In this document: positions 13,120-26,604 of the stretch, piece by piece
How the letters are laid out: each line of letters opens with the position of its first letter
Position numbering within the stretch: the first letter of the stretch is position 1
Assembly (NCBI GenBank): GCA_022495005.1
Contig: JAGYXB010002078.1
Span: 62,001 to 126,000, forward strand
Source: Rhyacophila brunnea
Lineage: Eukaryota; Arthropoda; Insecta; Trichoptera; Rhyacophilidae
Length of the DNA stretch: 64,000 bases
Direction of reading: 5' to 3'
The notes under the pieces: model-generated
The model's input: the letters and a program-made list of their open reading frames with translations, nothing else
Told to the model about the DNA's origin: nothing
Databases searched by the model: none
Position numbers and translations under genes: made by a program

Positions 13120-14005
13120 ACATAAGTACACACCGGTTTTTTTAATTTAATTTATCCATTGAAGTCTCCATCATCTTACTCATGACGTGGCCCTTTATTA
13201 AGATGGATATTATTATACAAACAATCAATATCTCATAATTTCAAATCACTTACCTCCTACACCTACCTACCTACTTTTCATGTATTTTGCCGAATACATA
13301 TTAGACTCTTTCAGGCACCTGTGTCAGAGATAGCTAGCATCCTACCCGGGTCCAACGTACCATAGTGTTATTGTTACGATACGAGAAACTCATGTTGTAT
13401 GATTATTTCTTCTTCGTCCCTCATGAAAGAAGTCTGTTTCGAATTTGGAGCTAGCTGATGACTGACTCATTTGTTGTATGGCCGTCTGCGAAACAATCCA
13501 TCTGCAAATTATTACTCTGTATTTTTTTGCAAGTCCCGGATGACTATTAAAACATCTTACCACTGTAAATTCGGTAGGCACATGCTTTATATAATATTCT
13601 ATCCCTTTACTTCTCAAATGGTATTTTTAAGACCAAATGAAAATATAATGACGCTACTGGTTTGCAGTTTATGCTATCACTGTACCGACGTCCAATAGCC
13701 ACAAACCACTTCGCGAAAGAAAATAATATTAGACATTACACGTGTTGGCGCGATGTTATCAGAGACTGAGTTATGTGTCGCAGGGACTACTGATCTTGTT
13801 TGTATGGGCGATGCGTATGGAAACCATAATTCCTCAGTCGATGTGGAACACCTTTGTTGGCATTCGAAATGCCCTCAACTTTTCAAAGGATTTAATGCTT
13901 CAGCAAACATTATCATTTGTATTAGTGTTTGCTAATTCTGGAATATCGTTCGATGTCTTGATTGTGAAATTCTGGGATTTCACATTTGATTTTATATATT
14001 TATTT
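13120..14005. other. No certain gene
   Basis: Short frames at 13471-13698, 13742-14080 and, on the minus strand, 13390-13617 overlap one another and show no known motif. They may derive from an old element next to the 14008-15053 repeat. No splice-linked coding chain could be built. Confidence 0.35.
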
Positions 14006-14007
14006 AT

Positions 14008-15053
14008 ATATATGTTACACCCAATGTGTGAAATTGCGTATTACACAAAATCGGCAATATTTTGCCTAATTCACGAATAAGGCAACGAACGGGTTTGCAT
14101 TATTCATGAATTAATTTCAATTTCAATTTTCAATTTATTTTTTATTTTTAACATATTATGGACATTACAAATTATAAGTTTAAGACGTTCACAACATGAC
14201 ATTTATAAACAAAGAAATATAAAACAGTATTACATAAAAAAGAGATAGGTATATCAGAGTAGACATATTTTATAAAATTTTGCCTATTTCATGAAAAATG
14301 CAAGCCCGTTGTCTTATTCATGAATTAGGCAATTTATCTGGCGAGTGCGTGAATTCGGCAGGGTATGGAATTCTTAAACTGTCAACATGACAGTAAAAAA
14401 AGTAAATTTAATACGGATGGTTTTATTAGTTGTAATTGGACATAATATAATATTATTATTATTATTATTATTATCTTAGGTTTTTTAATTCTGAGTTCAA
14501 CTGAATGTCCATTTTGAGGTTAGCTAACAAGTGTCAACAAACTATCTTATCATACTATCACAAACAAACAATCGACCATTGCCTGATACCCAAGCACGAA
14601 TCAAATCGCGAAAATACCTTTAAATAAAACTCTTCCGTTATCAATGTTATCATATTACATATTATAGTTCTAGATTTTTTTTGGGCATTATAAATGGTTA
14701 TGAACGTCATTGTAGTTATTGATTGGTATATTTTTATATAATCAATGACATTTGACACATTTGGTTAGTTTGATTAGTTGCAAAAAACACCACCGGAGCG
14801 CGACCATCTATTTTGACCAATGCTAAAGCATTTGACACATTTGGTTTAGTTGCAAAAAACACCACCGTAGCGGTACTATTTAATTTGCCCAATGCATGAA
14901 CTAGGCAGAAAAACTACTGCCGAATTCACGCACTTGGCAGATATTTTGCCTAATTCATGAATAAGACAACGGGCTTGCATTTTTCATGAAATAGGCAAAA
15001 TTTGCCGATTTTATGTAATACGCAATTTCACACATTCGGCGTAACATATATAT
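14008..15053. mobile_element. 1.05-kb element with about 100-bp inverted repeats and iterated motifs
   Basis: The left arm (about 14008-14112) and right arm (about 14950-15053) are inverted copies containing TGTGTGAAATTGCGTATTAC. A second inverted pair (14270-14362 against 14905-15005) repeats TTGCCTATTTCATGAAAAAT and related words. TTCATGAAT(T/A)AGGCAA-like motifs recur at least six times on both strands. The centre holds an imperfect tandem pair of about 75-80 bp at 14750-14880 containing GTTGCAAAAAACACCACCG. No transposase is seen, so it is non-autonomous; the family is unknown to me. Confidence 0.75.
14452..14475 (+). repeat. (ATT)n microsatellite
   Basis: A short uninterrupted ATT/TTA run inside the 1.05-kb inverted-repeat element. 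Confidence 0.8.
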
Positions 15054-15054
15054 T

Positions 15055-17400
15055 AAAAATTTACGGAATTTTTGATAAAACGTTATATATAATATACGTT
15101 ATAACCTTAGAGAAAGTGATAGTTTCTAATTAGTAAACGATGTACGGTAAACTTACTGTCAATATTACTTTTCATCTTGATATTTTGAAGATTTAAAAAA
15201 TATTTTCTCAAAAAAGGCTTGAATCTAGAATTTATTGCGTAGGTACTTATTTGTTTTCTCGGGGGTACCTACTCAATTATAATAATATAAATAATCTTTA
15301 TGTGAAGGATTTCGTATGAATTGTTATATTACATTACATTGTTATACACATAGGTACTGGAAAAACAACAGAGCAAACTTTTATGTCATCTCTAATGGCA
15401 CAACAAATTCGTTGTTCAATAGATTTATGAAAATATCATTGATATTGAAACTTATTGAGTAATTAAATACCTATTTGTATTGATCGCTATATTCTATCTT
15501 CAATTAGTAAGTATTTCGAAAAATAAAATTTATATGATTGTTTATTGTGTTTTTTGATGTTTTCCTAGAATTAAAATTATGTAAATGGATATGTGATGCT
15601 TACTCTTTTGAATTTAATACAGGTACGGCCTTATTATTTTCCACAGATTTATCACAATTACCGTTGACCATTGATTATTAGTATTACAAACAAGTACCTG
15701 CCTACGTAAAAAATATATTGTTCTTTTTCTCATGAAGTATTTTTATCTGTGTTCAACATTGTCCCTAGAAATAGCGCAAGCTAGGAGTTACCATTAACAC
15801 GCGGAGGATTTATAACCGTCCCTATTCGTTAATGTCGCAAAGTGCGATATTTATGTTAATTAATATAAAGCGCCTCGCTTCTCGAATAGCCTTCTTTACG
15901 CTGTTGTCTTAAATCTACTTTTATCTCTTTTCCAATTTACACACGGCAAGCGGCCTTACGTGGTATCCATTGAAACAATTTTCGCACAATGTAAGTATAA
16001 AAATCGGCGGTATTTTAGTTGCAGAAATCCATCTCTCTTTCTTTCGTTGCAGAAGATGAGGCGAGTAGATTTTGTTTTCGGGAAATTGGCCGCGCATTTT
16101 TCAGTAATCGTTGGAAAAAGAAAATCGTCTCAGCACGTGTGGTTATTTCCAACGGATACCACGGACGCTCCAGGCAAAAAAAATAATTATAAAATTGTAT
16201 TGACCAGCACCATCTCCCAATAATTGGATGCCTTATGTCTCTGCTTCAATTTATTGATTGCTTTCATATACTCACAATGCACAAGGGGAATGGTATCACG
16301 GTTTAGTGATAATACGTGTATTGGAGATTTTATGATATTGTATTCATTGATTACGAAATGATGATATTGTAGGAGTATGGTTGATACTATGATACACGGA
16401 AAAGGGTTTCCGTATGTACAGTATTAGAGAAAATAAAGATGAATGATCAGTTTTACACAATATTCTGATAGCTCTGTATTTCTTTGGCAAACATCTGGAT
16501 AATTAAAGACGTTTATTGGTGGTGAAAATGTCGAAATCAATACGGAAGAGGAATGTCTACTCGATGATCCATACGACTACGTAAATAATGCGACAATCCA
16601 TTTACTTTCAGTCATGCGGATAACGAAAGGCTTCCTTGGAAAAGTCTAACAAGGAGAGCCTTATAAATGGAACCACGATTCTCAACGATAAGGAATATAT
16701 CAACTAATTGTATATTTACTAATAAATTGCTACCTGTGCAGTAATCGATATTACATATTAATTCATAAATGTGTGGATGCTTCAAATGAGTATTCAGTAC
16801 CAAAAAAAACTGACTGAACGTGTAAAATTATTGGTTATCAAAAATCTACCTACGGGTAAATGTGTGCAATGGGAATATTTGAATGCATTACTTGTTGCAT
16901 TATAACTATTACACTGTATGTATATGCAACCAAATTTAATAACACACGAAAAACTTTATTGGCAATCTTTAAATGTACAGGATAGCTTTTTGTAGTCACT
17001 CTGTCAGACCTATTGAAGAATGTTTAAGACCGAAATCTGTCAACCGAGGAACATGGAACAATCCCGGAGCGATCGACGTCACTTCGATTGAGCGGGCGTC
17101 TTTTGAGCCAGTTCGATTATTTTCATTTGATTTTTTCGTTTTTTGTTACCGTGGTGAATAATGCCCGTCCGGCCTATCGAGGGAAACCGGATTCCGGCCG
17201 CAGGAACGCAATGGTATATTTCGGACAGCGGGAGAACTTATCCGGGCTTGATTGTATTCTCGTGGTTTTGTCAAAGTACCTACTAATTTATGTATATACT
17301 GATTATTTTGAACATTATTATTAGTATATCAGCATTAAAGTAAATCCTTTGTCTGATGCAGTACACTTCATGCAGTTCGAATATTAGCAATATATTTAAT
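15055..17400. other. No gene seen
   Basis: AT-rich DNA. Patches at 15770-16160 and 17030-17260 are GC-richer and hold short frames (87, 62 and 78 residues) without recognisable domains or plausible EGF cysteine spacing. Untranslated leader or old element sequence is possible. Confidence 0.4.
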
Positions 17401-17404
17401 ATCG

Positions 17405-17560
17405 ATATAGTGCTAACCAGATGAAATGGCAATGAGCTGGAATGTCGCTTGTGGAGAGGATAACCGCTGGTCAAATGGCTTCATACAGTGGTACCCAAGG
17501 GGCACTATATGTCCACAGGGATGCCCTAAAACCTGCTGGATATACGAACTCAAATTCAGA
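17405..17560 (+). mobile_element. LINE ORF C-terminal remnant
   Basis: Translation in shifting frames gives pieces such as QMKWQ, FIQWYPRGT, ICPQG and CPKT. They parallel the better copy at 28700-29095 and the usual end of insect LINE reverse-transcriptase ORFs (KWQWAGH...WYP.G...RPKGRPKTRW). Frameshifts and stops show it is inactive. Confidence 0.5.
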
Positions 17561-17564
17561 TTAA

Positions 17565-20500
17565 AAACATAATTATTACGACAGTATTATAATCAACGTT
17601 TTAAAAACATTGCCGTTAATTATTTTATTACAAATAGGTAAGTTCAATATTTAAATATTCATTGTAAAACAATATTGATACTTTTAAAAAGTGCTTAGTA
17701 GGCTTGTGCGGTATATTACATCCTCTAATATTACGGGGCCAATCGCATTCTCACCGGTATCGCGTGACAAACGACTCGACAACGGTCGCCTATGACCACC
17801 GTTCGTCTCCACGCCGTGTCTCTTCTTTCAGACGAGTCATTAGAAAATAATGATATACCTACGTAAATCCTAAATAATTGTATCACATTAGTCACGACTT
17901 TGTTTCGTTAATATTCTAGCATTTATTTTACTCTATTGAGTGGTGTTTTTTTGCGAAACTTGAATGAGAATGATTTGATTTGGTCGTGTTTTATTTTCAT
18001 ATAACGGAATACATTTTTTACGACAATGTATTGTAGTCATCATTGACCAGTACAAAAGGACGGTAAAAAATATTGTAAAATTGATTATTTTTACACTGTT
18101 TATAGGTCATTAGCTTATAAGGCTTATCATTAAATTTACAATATAAATGCGGCCCATTGAATTACTAGCAGATGCAACAAAGGGCCATGCTATATATAAA
18201 ACGAAATTTCACATAGACTTGCTCTTACATATTTTATTCATTCCTAGAGAAACATCTACAGATGGAAGTATAAAGCAGGTATTCCGGGAAACTGTTACAT
18301 TTATATTTAAGCTACAAATAAGTAGAAATATGTACGAGAATATAAATTTTCTATAATTTATTCAAACGAATTACCTAAGGTCGGTCACCATTTCTCGCGA
18401 AATGATAATCTCGAAATTTCATTCAAAAACATTGTCGAGAAACGAGAATTAAATTTTTTCAATATTACTCGAGAATTTTCGATTATAACCTCTACGTGTA
18501 ATATTGCCACGTCATGTAGATATATAGGTAAGTACAACTATATTGCAATAATAGTGTATATTGCAAACTCGCTTTAAATTCTATATGTATAACATAATAT
18601 AAGTCCCAGTTATTAATGGTTGGTTGGGCGAAATTAACAGATTCTCCCCTATTACGATTCTCTCCTAGTACCTACCTACCTTCTCATCTCTAAAACGTTA
18701 TCTCGTCATAACATATAATAGTTATAATAAATGTTATTAAAAAAAATAGGTTTTCCCCCGACAGAAATCTTTTTGCGTCTTGAATATTGGACATTATATT
18801 TGAATGTTTTTTAAGATATTTAAAATGCGCGGAATATCCTTTCATTATCTACTGGTTTTCAACGTTGTCTGGCAAAGCAAAGCCCCATCGTTTTTTTTTG
18901 TTCATATACGCCGGTGTTTTATTAAAAATAATATTATTTGTTTAGGCAGATCCTTGCTGCTTCAAGGACTTGAAAAAATGTTTGTTTATGAATTTCATAT
19001 ACTTACACGCTTTATGCCAGCGACGGCCTGGTTTCTTGCGACAGTGACAGACAACTTTTGAATACGTAAATGTTGTATTCGTAATTTTACTATTTAACAA
19101 TATTATAATGTAGAATAGTTTTATAAACATGAACTAACATTTTTAATAATTTCCCCACTTAATAATTTTGATAAAGCTTGATCTACACACAATTTTATAT
19201 TTACCACTATGATCAAGACAGATTAAAATGCAAAAAATTCACAATAAAATATTGAATTTCAGACAATTTTTTTCATTCATAATAATGGTACGAAAATCGA
19301 AAAACTGAACGAACTAATTACGGAATTTAATATGCCTGACCATTTTAAGACATTTAGGTATTATTTGGTAATAATTTATGATAATTTATAAAATATATCT
19401 TCACTTGGCCCCAGACAAAGATTATCATGTAAGTGAAACACGTTTCGTAAATTAATTATATAATATAATAATGAATACCAAATGTGTTAACTAGATACCT
19501 ACATAGCACCAATGTCATTGCATGGCACCCATAGATTAAACTAATATACCAAATTGAAGTTATAAATAAATGTAATTCTGCAAATTCATTCATTTAATTT
19601 AGCTGTTCTCTCAATGAATATAAAGCGTTGACGATTTCTCAAAAAATACATTACAGCTTAATAATTTAGCAGAATATATTTGATTTAGAGGGACTGATTG
19701 ATTTAACATAGAGGCATGAGACATACAGCACAGTCCAACTGTGCCAAAGTTTTCTACAAAAAAATGATGTTATAATACTAAGTACTTATTTGTTTTTTTA
19801 TTCACGTATCTCTAGACGTATCTCAGAAATTAGAAACAATCAGAATACATGTCGTGTAATTCAATTCATAAATGGTTAGTGACAACTTGAACAAATCCTG
19901 CCATATATGGATCACACGTGATGTGTTCAAAAGCGGACATGTGTGCTTTGAAAATTATTTTTTAAACCAACATCGGCTGGCTAGCACATCACTTATTTTG
20001 TCATCATGTGCGCAGTCTACATGACATGGAATATTTCCAATTCACCCCGTATCGCGAAAAATGAACGGCATTTGAATGTATTCCTATGTTTTTTTGTTCA
20101 TTTGTAGAAGTGACGAAGATTCGATACAAAATTATTTCAAAACATATTTTAAATATTTACACGATAATTTCCTTAGTAAATTAAATACCTACATACTATA
20201 GGTACTATGCAATAACTATTACATAATATAGCGAATTTATTTATTATACCAATGTACAACATGGAACTCAATGAAATTTATGAAGATCAATGGCTTGCGG
20301 TGTTTTTTGAGAATGGTCGCATTCTCTTTAAAATCACATACCTAACTATATTTAAAGCACAAGGCGTATTTTGAGAACCCTTTTACATTATTGATAGATG
20401 AAAAACGAAAGTAGTGTTGTTTTATAATGAAATTACACATTGACAACGCTGTCTTAATATAATGGGAAACTGTTACCTTGAAAAAGACTTTACTGAAGAC

Positions 20501-21535
20501 TTTAAAAAGATATTACCAAATAGGAAGTCCCATACCACTGCATATTTGGTATCATATGGAGCAGTACTGGGTAACTGGTAAGCCTTTAATTTTTTATTGG
20601 CTTATTGATATTATTTCTACTATCATATTTTAGAATAATTAAGGCATGTGCCACATCCACAGCTTATTTATAGACATCACGATGTACGTAATAATATGTA
20701 CCTAGGTATTAAGGAATCATTAGTTTGTAATCCTAACTAATTGTGTATGAACATAACTGGCATAATATTGGAGAAATAAAGAAGTTTCCATATACAAATA
20801 ATATTTATAACAAATTGATCATATAATAATTATAACAATATATTCTACAAATTTTATGGTCAAGTGGAAAATGCCAAAACAAACTACATAATTGCCGTAC
20901 GTTACTATACATACGGTATGTTATCGTTTTCATATAATTATTATGTTCTTATTGTAATCAAATGTTTCGTCCGTGTAGCATTCAATGAAAATAAATCATA
21001 ACTTCGTATGCTAAACGTGTACTGTGGCACTGTGTATTGTAACTAAAGTACCGATTTTCACGTAGTCGAAGTGTGTATCTATAACTTTTAACAGGATGTT
21101 TGAACGAAATGATGAGCTAGTGAATTTAGTATTGAGCGAAAAGAATTTATTTGCTTTTTACGTGTTAATCTCTTGCACTCAAGCTTTGCTGATTTTCGAC
21201 TTGAACTGAAGACAAGTACACATTACTAATTGAATATACCGATAAATGCGCTACATCATATTATACTATGCAAAACTATATTTTTAATGTAGGCAACTAA
21301 CATGTTGATTATTTTGATTTAAGCGTTCTGTTTTACATCACAAAGTATTGCTTATTAACTTTCCATTAAATCTCTGTCGATTCGCTGGTCAAGAATGATA
21401 TTGTGGAGAATAAATTAAATATAACTGAAATAAATTTAATAGTACGTCGATTATATTGTTGTTTTTCGTAAACACACATTTTTCCATTTAGATATCTATT
21501 GTATTGACGAATCATTTATTAACATAAAACACTAT
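17565..21535. other. No gene seen
   Basis: AT-rich. A CpG-containing patch at 17740-17835 and a stretch rich in CTCGAGAA-like words at 18390-18490 are the only non-average spots. Short frames are judged to be chance. Confidence 0.4.
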
Positions 21536-21544
21536 ATTTTGTTA

Positions 21545-21966
21545 AAGCAAGCTGAATAGTTTTTGGCGCAAGTAGGTATACACAAGCAGATATTGCACAA
21601 ATCTTTTGACTGAATGATCGACAATTTTTGAATTTCTGTTTTATAGGTATACTTGTGCAGGTATAATTGAACGTGTGTAGCAGACTTGCGCAAGTCTGAA
21701 CTATCGCGTATTTTTCGTTTTATTTTTGGAAGACATGGTTGAACCATGCTGACAGTGTACAATAGTGTAAATGACGTGTAATACTTGTATCGTTTGGAGG
21801 CTATAATGACCATCATGTATACTTGTGCTAAAAACGCGCAGATATACCGCACAAGTATGCAACCACGTTTGTAGCCGGCTTTCGGCGCAATCCTTCGTGC
21901 ATTTGACAAATGTACCAACAATTGTGCTTGTGCATTCATTTACTTGGTTCTACAAGTGCACAAAGA
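21545..21966. repeat. Region dense in CTTGTGC / GCACAAG words
   Basis: At least eight copies of ACTTGTGC, ACTTGCGC or their complements lie within about 420 bp, on both strands, together with TATAC flanks. The distribution recalls the subterminal repeats of DNA transposons. A 135-residue minus-strand frame (21532-21939) runs through the region, but its sequence has no known motif and is probably a by-product of the repeats. Confidence 0.4.
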
Positions 21967-21969
21967 AAT

Positions 21970-23680
21970 AACAATAATTTATTGTTAACTGATTTCTACG
22001 ACTGGTGGATTAATATTCATCCTCAAGCCATGACATTATTTACGGTCCTTTAACATTTACCGACAGCTAATTCAATTCCACATAATTATATAACAATCAG
22101 GACAGGTTTCGTTCGCTACGATATGCAATTTTCAACTAATATAATATATTAGGTACTTACGTGTTTTATTTCAATTACCCACTGCAATGTTCCTCTTCCA
22201 CCTTTAATTAATACGATTGAAGCGATTAATGTAGTTATCCATTTTTTGTTTCTAATTAAATAATCGATGATAATTTGGCATTGGCAATGATCGTATTTAG
22301 AAGTTCATGGCTCCTTAATAACCGCGACACAACCAATATAATATTTGATCAACATGGATAAACATTTGATCGTATTTAATTACCTACCGTAAAATCGTTT
22401 TCAATAATTATTTTATTACGTATGATCTATACAAGACATGTCCTTACATAGCCCTTCCCAATTTGTACATGTTAGCAGAATATGTCAAACACATGAGCGC
22501 TACTTCGACGCTGCGTATATTATTAAGTCAATGGGTATAATATAGTATATGAAATTTTGGACGATTTATACAACATTCCACATTCTTTAACACGACTAAA
22601 GTAACAAATCTCAGTTTGGGTTGAAATAACCTGTTCTCGCAGACATATTGACAATTACAATGGCAAATAATATGAAAGGACGCGTTGTTTGAACGATAGG
22701 CAGGTGATGCCCTGTACCCCCAGTACTTGTTGCTCTTGAGTGCTTTTCTAACAAAAATGTATTGACTTTTGATGCCTTTCGTAAACATCAAGTCAACCGA
22801 TAGACTCATGCAATACAACGACGCCAGATTTTCGTTGAATGCAAAGGTACTCAAGTTTTACTGTATCGGTATGTATAAATGTTTCATACCGTAAGTATAA
22901 TTAAATAGTAAAAGTTATACCATAATTTTACACCAAATATAGGTACTATATATTTCGATGTATTCAAGATGAATAATTATTGTCGTGTAAATTATGTGTG
23001 AAGAAACGATGGGATTACTGGTCTGTTATATAATAATGCAAAAATTGCTGTTTTTATTTGTTACTATGAAAATAAAGGTGTGTGATGGAAATAAAAAACG
23101 TGTGAGACATGTCTATCATTTGGTTGAACTCATGTAACTATCAGTAGTTGTAGTTTATATAGGGCAGTGTCTTTGGTGTTGTGCCACTTACGGAGGCTGC
23201 GTAGACAAAATAATCCCATTCTTTCTACCTACGCTTTGGTCTTTGCTTCTATTTTTCCCTGCGCGTTATCTTACCAATGCCTAGTTATGTATTGGGGTCA
23301 TGCGATAGTAGTAAATTTTCTATATCTTGCAATGAGGGAGAAGGTCTCTTCTGGGCTCAATTCAACTAAGTTAAGTAGTAGTCAAGCTAGGAATCTCGCA
23401 CAGTCTAACGCACGTCAATCACAACCACACACAGTCTGGGAAGTTCTTCCTGGGTCACTCCCATCACAACTTTAAAGATCGCTTCCCATTTGCAGAGAAG
23501 TGGCGGGTAATGAACAGAAAGCCCGGTGTTGTCGATACGCTAAATCCAAACACATTTATGTTGCTTTAGAAAACAGGAAATGAATATGACCCAGCTGCGG
23601 AATTCGAACCTGTGACGCATGGGGTAAGGTAAAAGGCGAGCGTTTTAGCCTTTACTTTCACTGCATACGATTTAAGCTAT
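21970..23680. other. No gene seen
   Basis: Short frames at 22528-22854 (minus) and 23167-23475 (plus) show no motif. No EGF-like coding exon is visible. Confidence 0.4.
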
Positions 23681-23685
23681 AGAGC

Positions 23686-24681
23686 CAGGGGAGGGCAAAC
23701 TGCGGCCCGCGGGCCGCATGTGGCCCGCCGGGTATTTTTTTGCGGCCCGCCATTATTAATTGTACTTCTGATTACGAATAACTTTTTTTTATATATTTTT
23801 AAAAAACATTGACAATAGATTAAAATTTGAAGAATTTTTTTGTTTCGTTAATGTATTATCTCAGTACGTCTTCCTTGCGTCTCGTCTCACACTATGTAAC
23901 CACTATTTTCTATGTTAAACATCGTGACACATTTAAATACTTTTAACTCTGCGTTGCAAGGAAAAAAAATATATGCCCACGATATGGTGAAGAGTTTGAA
24001 TGGATTTCAATTAAAACTCAAGTTGTTCCTTCGACAAATATCGAATAAGAACGTGGACCACTTTCCAACTTTGAAGTTGCTGAATATACCAGAATATAAA
24101 TTTGAAGAATATGGTAAAATTATTAAAGCTCTGAATGACGATTTTTTACAAAGATTTGGTGACTTCCGAAAAATTGAGACAAGTTTAGCAACAGTACGCG
24201 ATCCATTTTCAATAGATATTGATAGTGTACTCACAGAGCTACAACTTGAGATTATTGGTCTGCAGTGTGACACTGATTTAAGAGAATTGCATCGTCGCGA
24301 AGATATATCCAAATTTTACAATGCCCTTAATTCAGACAAATTCGAACAACTTAAAGATTATGCAAGAAAAATGTTCGTTGTTTTTGGATCAACCTATATA
24401 TGTGAACAAACATTTTCGATCATGAACCTCAATAAAAATTCTTTACGATCAAATAACTCCGATGCCCATTTACAAGCAGTTTTGAAAATATCAACCACAA
24501 AATTAACACCTGAATTTGAAAAAATGTACAACACTTTCATTCTTCTCATTAATTTTTTTGTAATGTTTATTTTTCGTGATAATAAATAGTGTATATCTAA
24601 AAATGGTATTTTACTTGCGGCCCGCCGCTCATTTTGAATTCTTGAATTTGGCCCTCCATCCAAAAAGTTTGCCCGCCCCTG
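23686..24681 (+). mobile_element. Internally deleted hAT transposon
   Basis: The ends are inverted: CAGGGGAGGGCAAACTGCGG at the left and the complement of GTTTGCCCGCCCCTG at the right, with GCGGCCCGC words repeated just inside each end. CAGGGG..GGCAAAC termini are typical of hAT elements. The flanking 8-mers CTATAGAG and CTATAGAC differ by one base (allowing one extra C at the left end), which fits a decayed 8-bp duplication. At about 1.0 kb it is far shorter than an autonomous hAT and keeps only the transposase C-terminus. Confidence 0.85.
23912..24589 (+). pseudogene. hAT transposase, C-terminal part
   Basis: An open frame of 225 residues resembles the C-terminal half of the hAT transposases related to GTF2IRD2/ZMYM-type domesticated proteins. 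Near the N-terminus are LNSALQGKKIYAHDMVKSLN and a KLKLF..QI..NVDHFPTL stretch. At about residues 153-193 is the dimerisation domain, with VFGSTYICEQTFSIMNLNK and LRSNNSDAHLQAVLKIST. The zinc-finger/BED region and the first catalytic acidic residues are absent, so this piece cannot be an active transposase. The Met start is only the first in frame; the true start is lost. The frame is still open, so the deletion may be fairly recent or the fragment may be kept by chance. Confidence 0.8.
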
Positions 24682-24684
24682 CTA

Positions 24685-26400
24685 TAGACTATAGAGCTAC
24701 CTAAATCATTCATACTTACGTTAATATGGCACAGTGGTTAAAAAATACGGAAAATTTGAATATTATTATAATATTGGCGAATATATAATATAATAAGTAG
24801 GTACCTCTATTGCTCTGTCATTCGGTTATTTAAATGGAATTAAGTATTATTAAAGAAAATACACTTTTTTTAAATTTTATTTAGGGAGGTATTTTGGAAA
24901 ACACTGGGTTTTCGTAGAGCGGATATTTAAATTCAGTGAATTCGGGAGTGGTTCTCAAATACATAGTAGGTATATTAAATTGTTTGCAGAAAGAATGAAT
25001 GCTTCATCTGTTTCTATTATCTACCCTTATGTTATGTTATGAGATATGGGATGACGTGTTCTTATCAAAATGGATATTATGATGTGTAAATATATCTTAC
25101 AATTATATTATATTTAATTATTTATTATAGACAACATTTTTTTTGTATAGAGGCTCGCACCTCTCTAGCCTCATCTCACCCCATGATCCCCCGCTATTAT
25201 CCGACTAACTGCGTTATTTTAAAGACGTTATATTTTGTAACTGCGGAATCTTTTGAGATATCGAGATGAAACTTTACTAAATTGGAACTAACATGGTGGT
25301 ACATAATATATACGTTGTGGAAGTATCGGTCCAATAGATTTTTTTAAAAGTCAAAACGGAACAAAAAAAAAACTACATGTCGGCTATAAGTATTATGGAA
25401 TACTCAAAACGCTGACCAAAAAGCAAATATTTCGAAATCACAGACAAGGACAATTTAATTTTAATTCTAGATGTACAGCGCGGCAAACGGTGATCTCAAG
25501 TGCGATAATTTGTTATTGTAATATTAATACCATCGACCGAAGGCATTTGATGGGATTTGAATTTAAATTCTAATGGATTTACGTTTTGTACTATTCCATT
25601 TGAGTCGTTTTGTCAGTGTGTTTTTACCTTGGTAAACACACACTGGTTTTTACCTACTGTTTTAATCTATTATAAGTTAGAATTAACGTGTGTATTTATT
25701 TAGTGGGTGCGTATAGTGCTCGAAGATGCCGAAAGGCGAAACCCGGTTCGCAAAAAAAACTTAAATCTATTAGAATTGTCATTGTGGTGGCCACATAATT
25801 TTCTCCCAGTGCAATTCATTAGCATTAAATATTCTGATGAACGTTGTTTATTTATCTATGTTATATCTATCGGAATTGACCAACATGGAATAAAATAATC
25901 TGCAGTCATTTATTATAAAATATATTCTTTGTATCGCCATATAGAATCGTGACATGTTCTAAATACTGTCAACGCCTATTTTATTAGCACGAAAATCATA
26001 ACGGTTTGCATGAGTCAAGTCTACATAATAATAAATGGTGGACTATGTTTTTTTGCTGCCTAGTCACTGTTATTCCTAGAGCCGGAGATGTAAAACATAT
26101 AATAATAATATATACCAACTTATTGTAGATATGTAGATAGACTATTTTTATATTATCTCGTCTTAAATTTTTAACATATTTTCACGATAGCCAGATGGCA
26201 TTTTTAAGAATTAATATTATGCAGCCAGACAAAAATTTAATAGAAGTACTTCTTAAATTAATAGTAACGACCGAGGATACTTGATGGAATTTGAATTTAA
26301 ATTCTAATTGATTCGAGTTTTTCACTATTTTATTTTTAATGCAAAAAAAATACTCAAATGGAATTGTACAAAACTGAAATCAATTATCATAATTTATCAT
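24685..26400. other. No gene seen
   Basis: AT-rich DNA with no coding chain. Words at 25540-25590 (GATGGGATTTGAATTTAAAT) recur at 26283, indicating a short dispersed repeat. Confidence 0.4.
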
Positions 26401-26600
26401 CATAATTTATGGTACTGCAACCCTTGGCGGGTCATGGCTTCCTTCAAAAACTTCCTCCATCCTGGACGATCCAGTACCGACACTCGTCTAGTTGCTTTGA
26501 CCGAGCATTTTTAAATCTTCCGTGGCGCAGTTCAGCCATCTCAATTTCGGCCATCCAGATCTTCTCTTGCCATCGGGGGTTGCGTACATAGCCCGCCTCA
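26401..26600 (-). mobile_element. LINE ORF C-terminal remnant
   Basis: The minus strand reads GKRRSGWPKLRWLNCATED and, after a frameshift, RKFLKEAMTRQGLQYHKL and a stop. This is the usual C-terminal ending of an insect LINE ORF2 (basic GRPK-RW motif, then W-KFLKEA). It lies about 1 kb upstream of the first Notch exon seen here. It is inactive and 5'-truncated. Confidence 0.7.
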
Positions 26601-26604
26601 AATC

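Noticed and set aside
13390..14080. Four overlapping short frames
   Set aside because: They overlap in different phases and strands, show no domain, and sit next to a repeat element.
16973..17324. Two overlapping frames in a GC-richer patch
   Set aside because: No recognisable protein, and no splice partners or EGF cysteine spacing that would make it a Notch 5' exon.
21532..21939. 135-residue minus-strand frame
   Set aside because: It runs through a motif-dense repeat region and has no similarity that I recognise.
22528..22854. 108-residue minus-strand frame
   Set aside because: No domain, membrane topology or splice context; composition like surrounding non-coding DNA.
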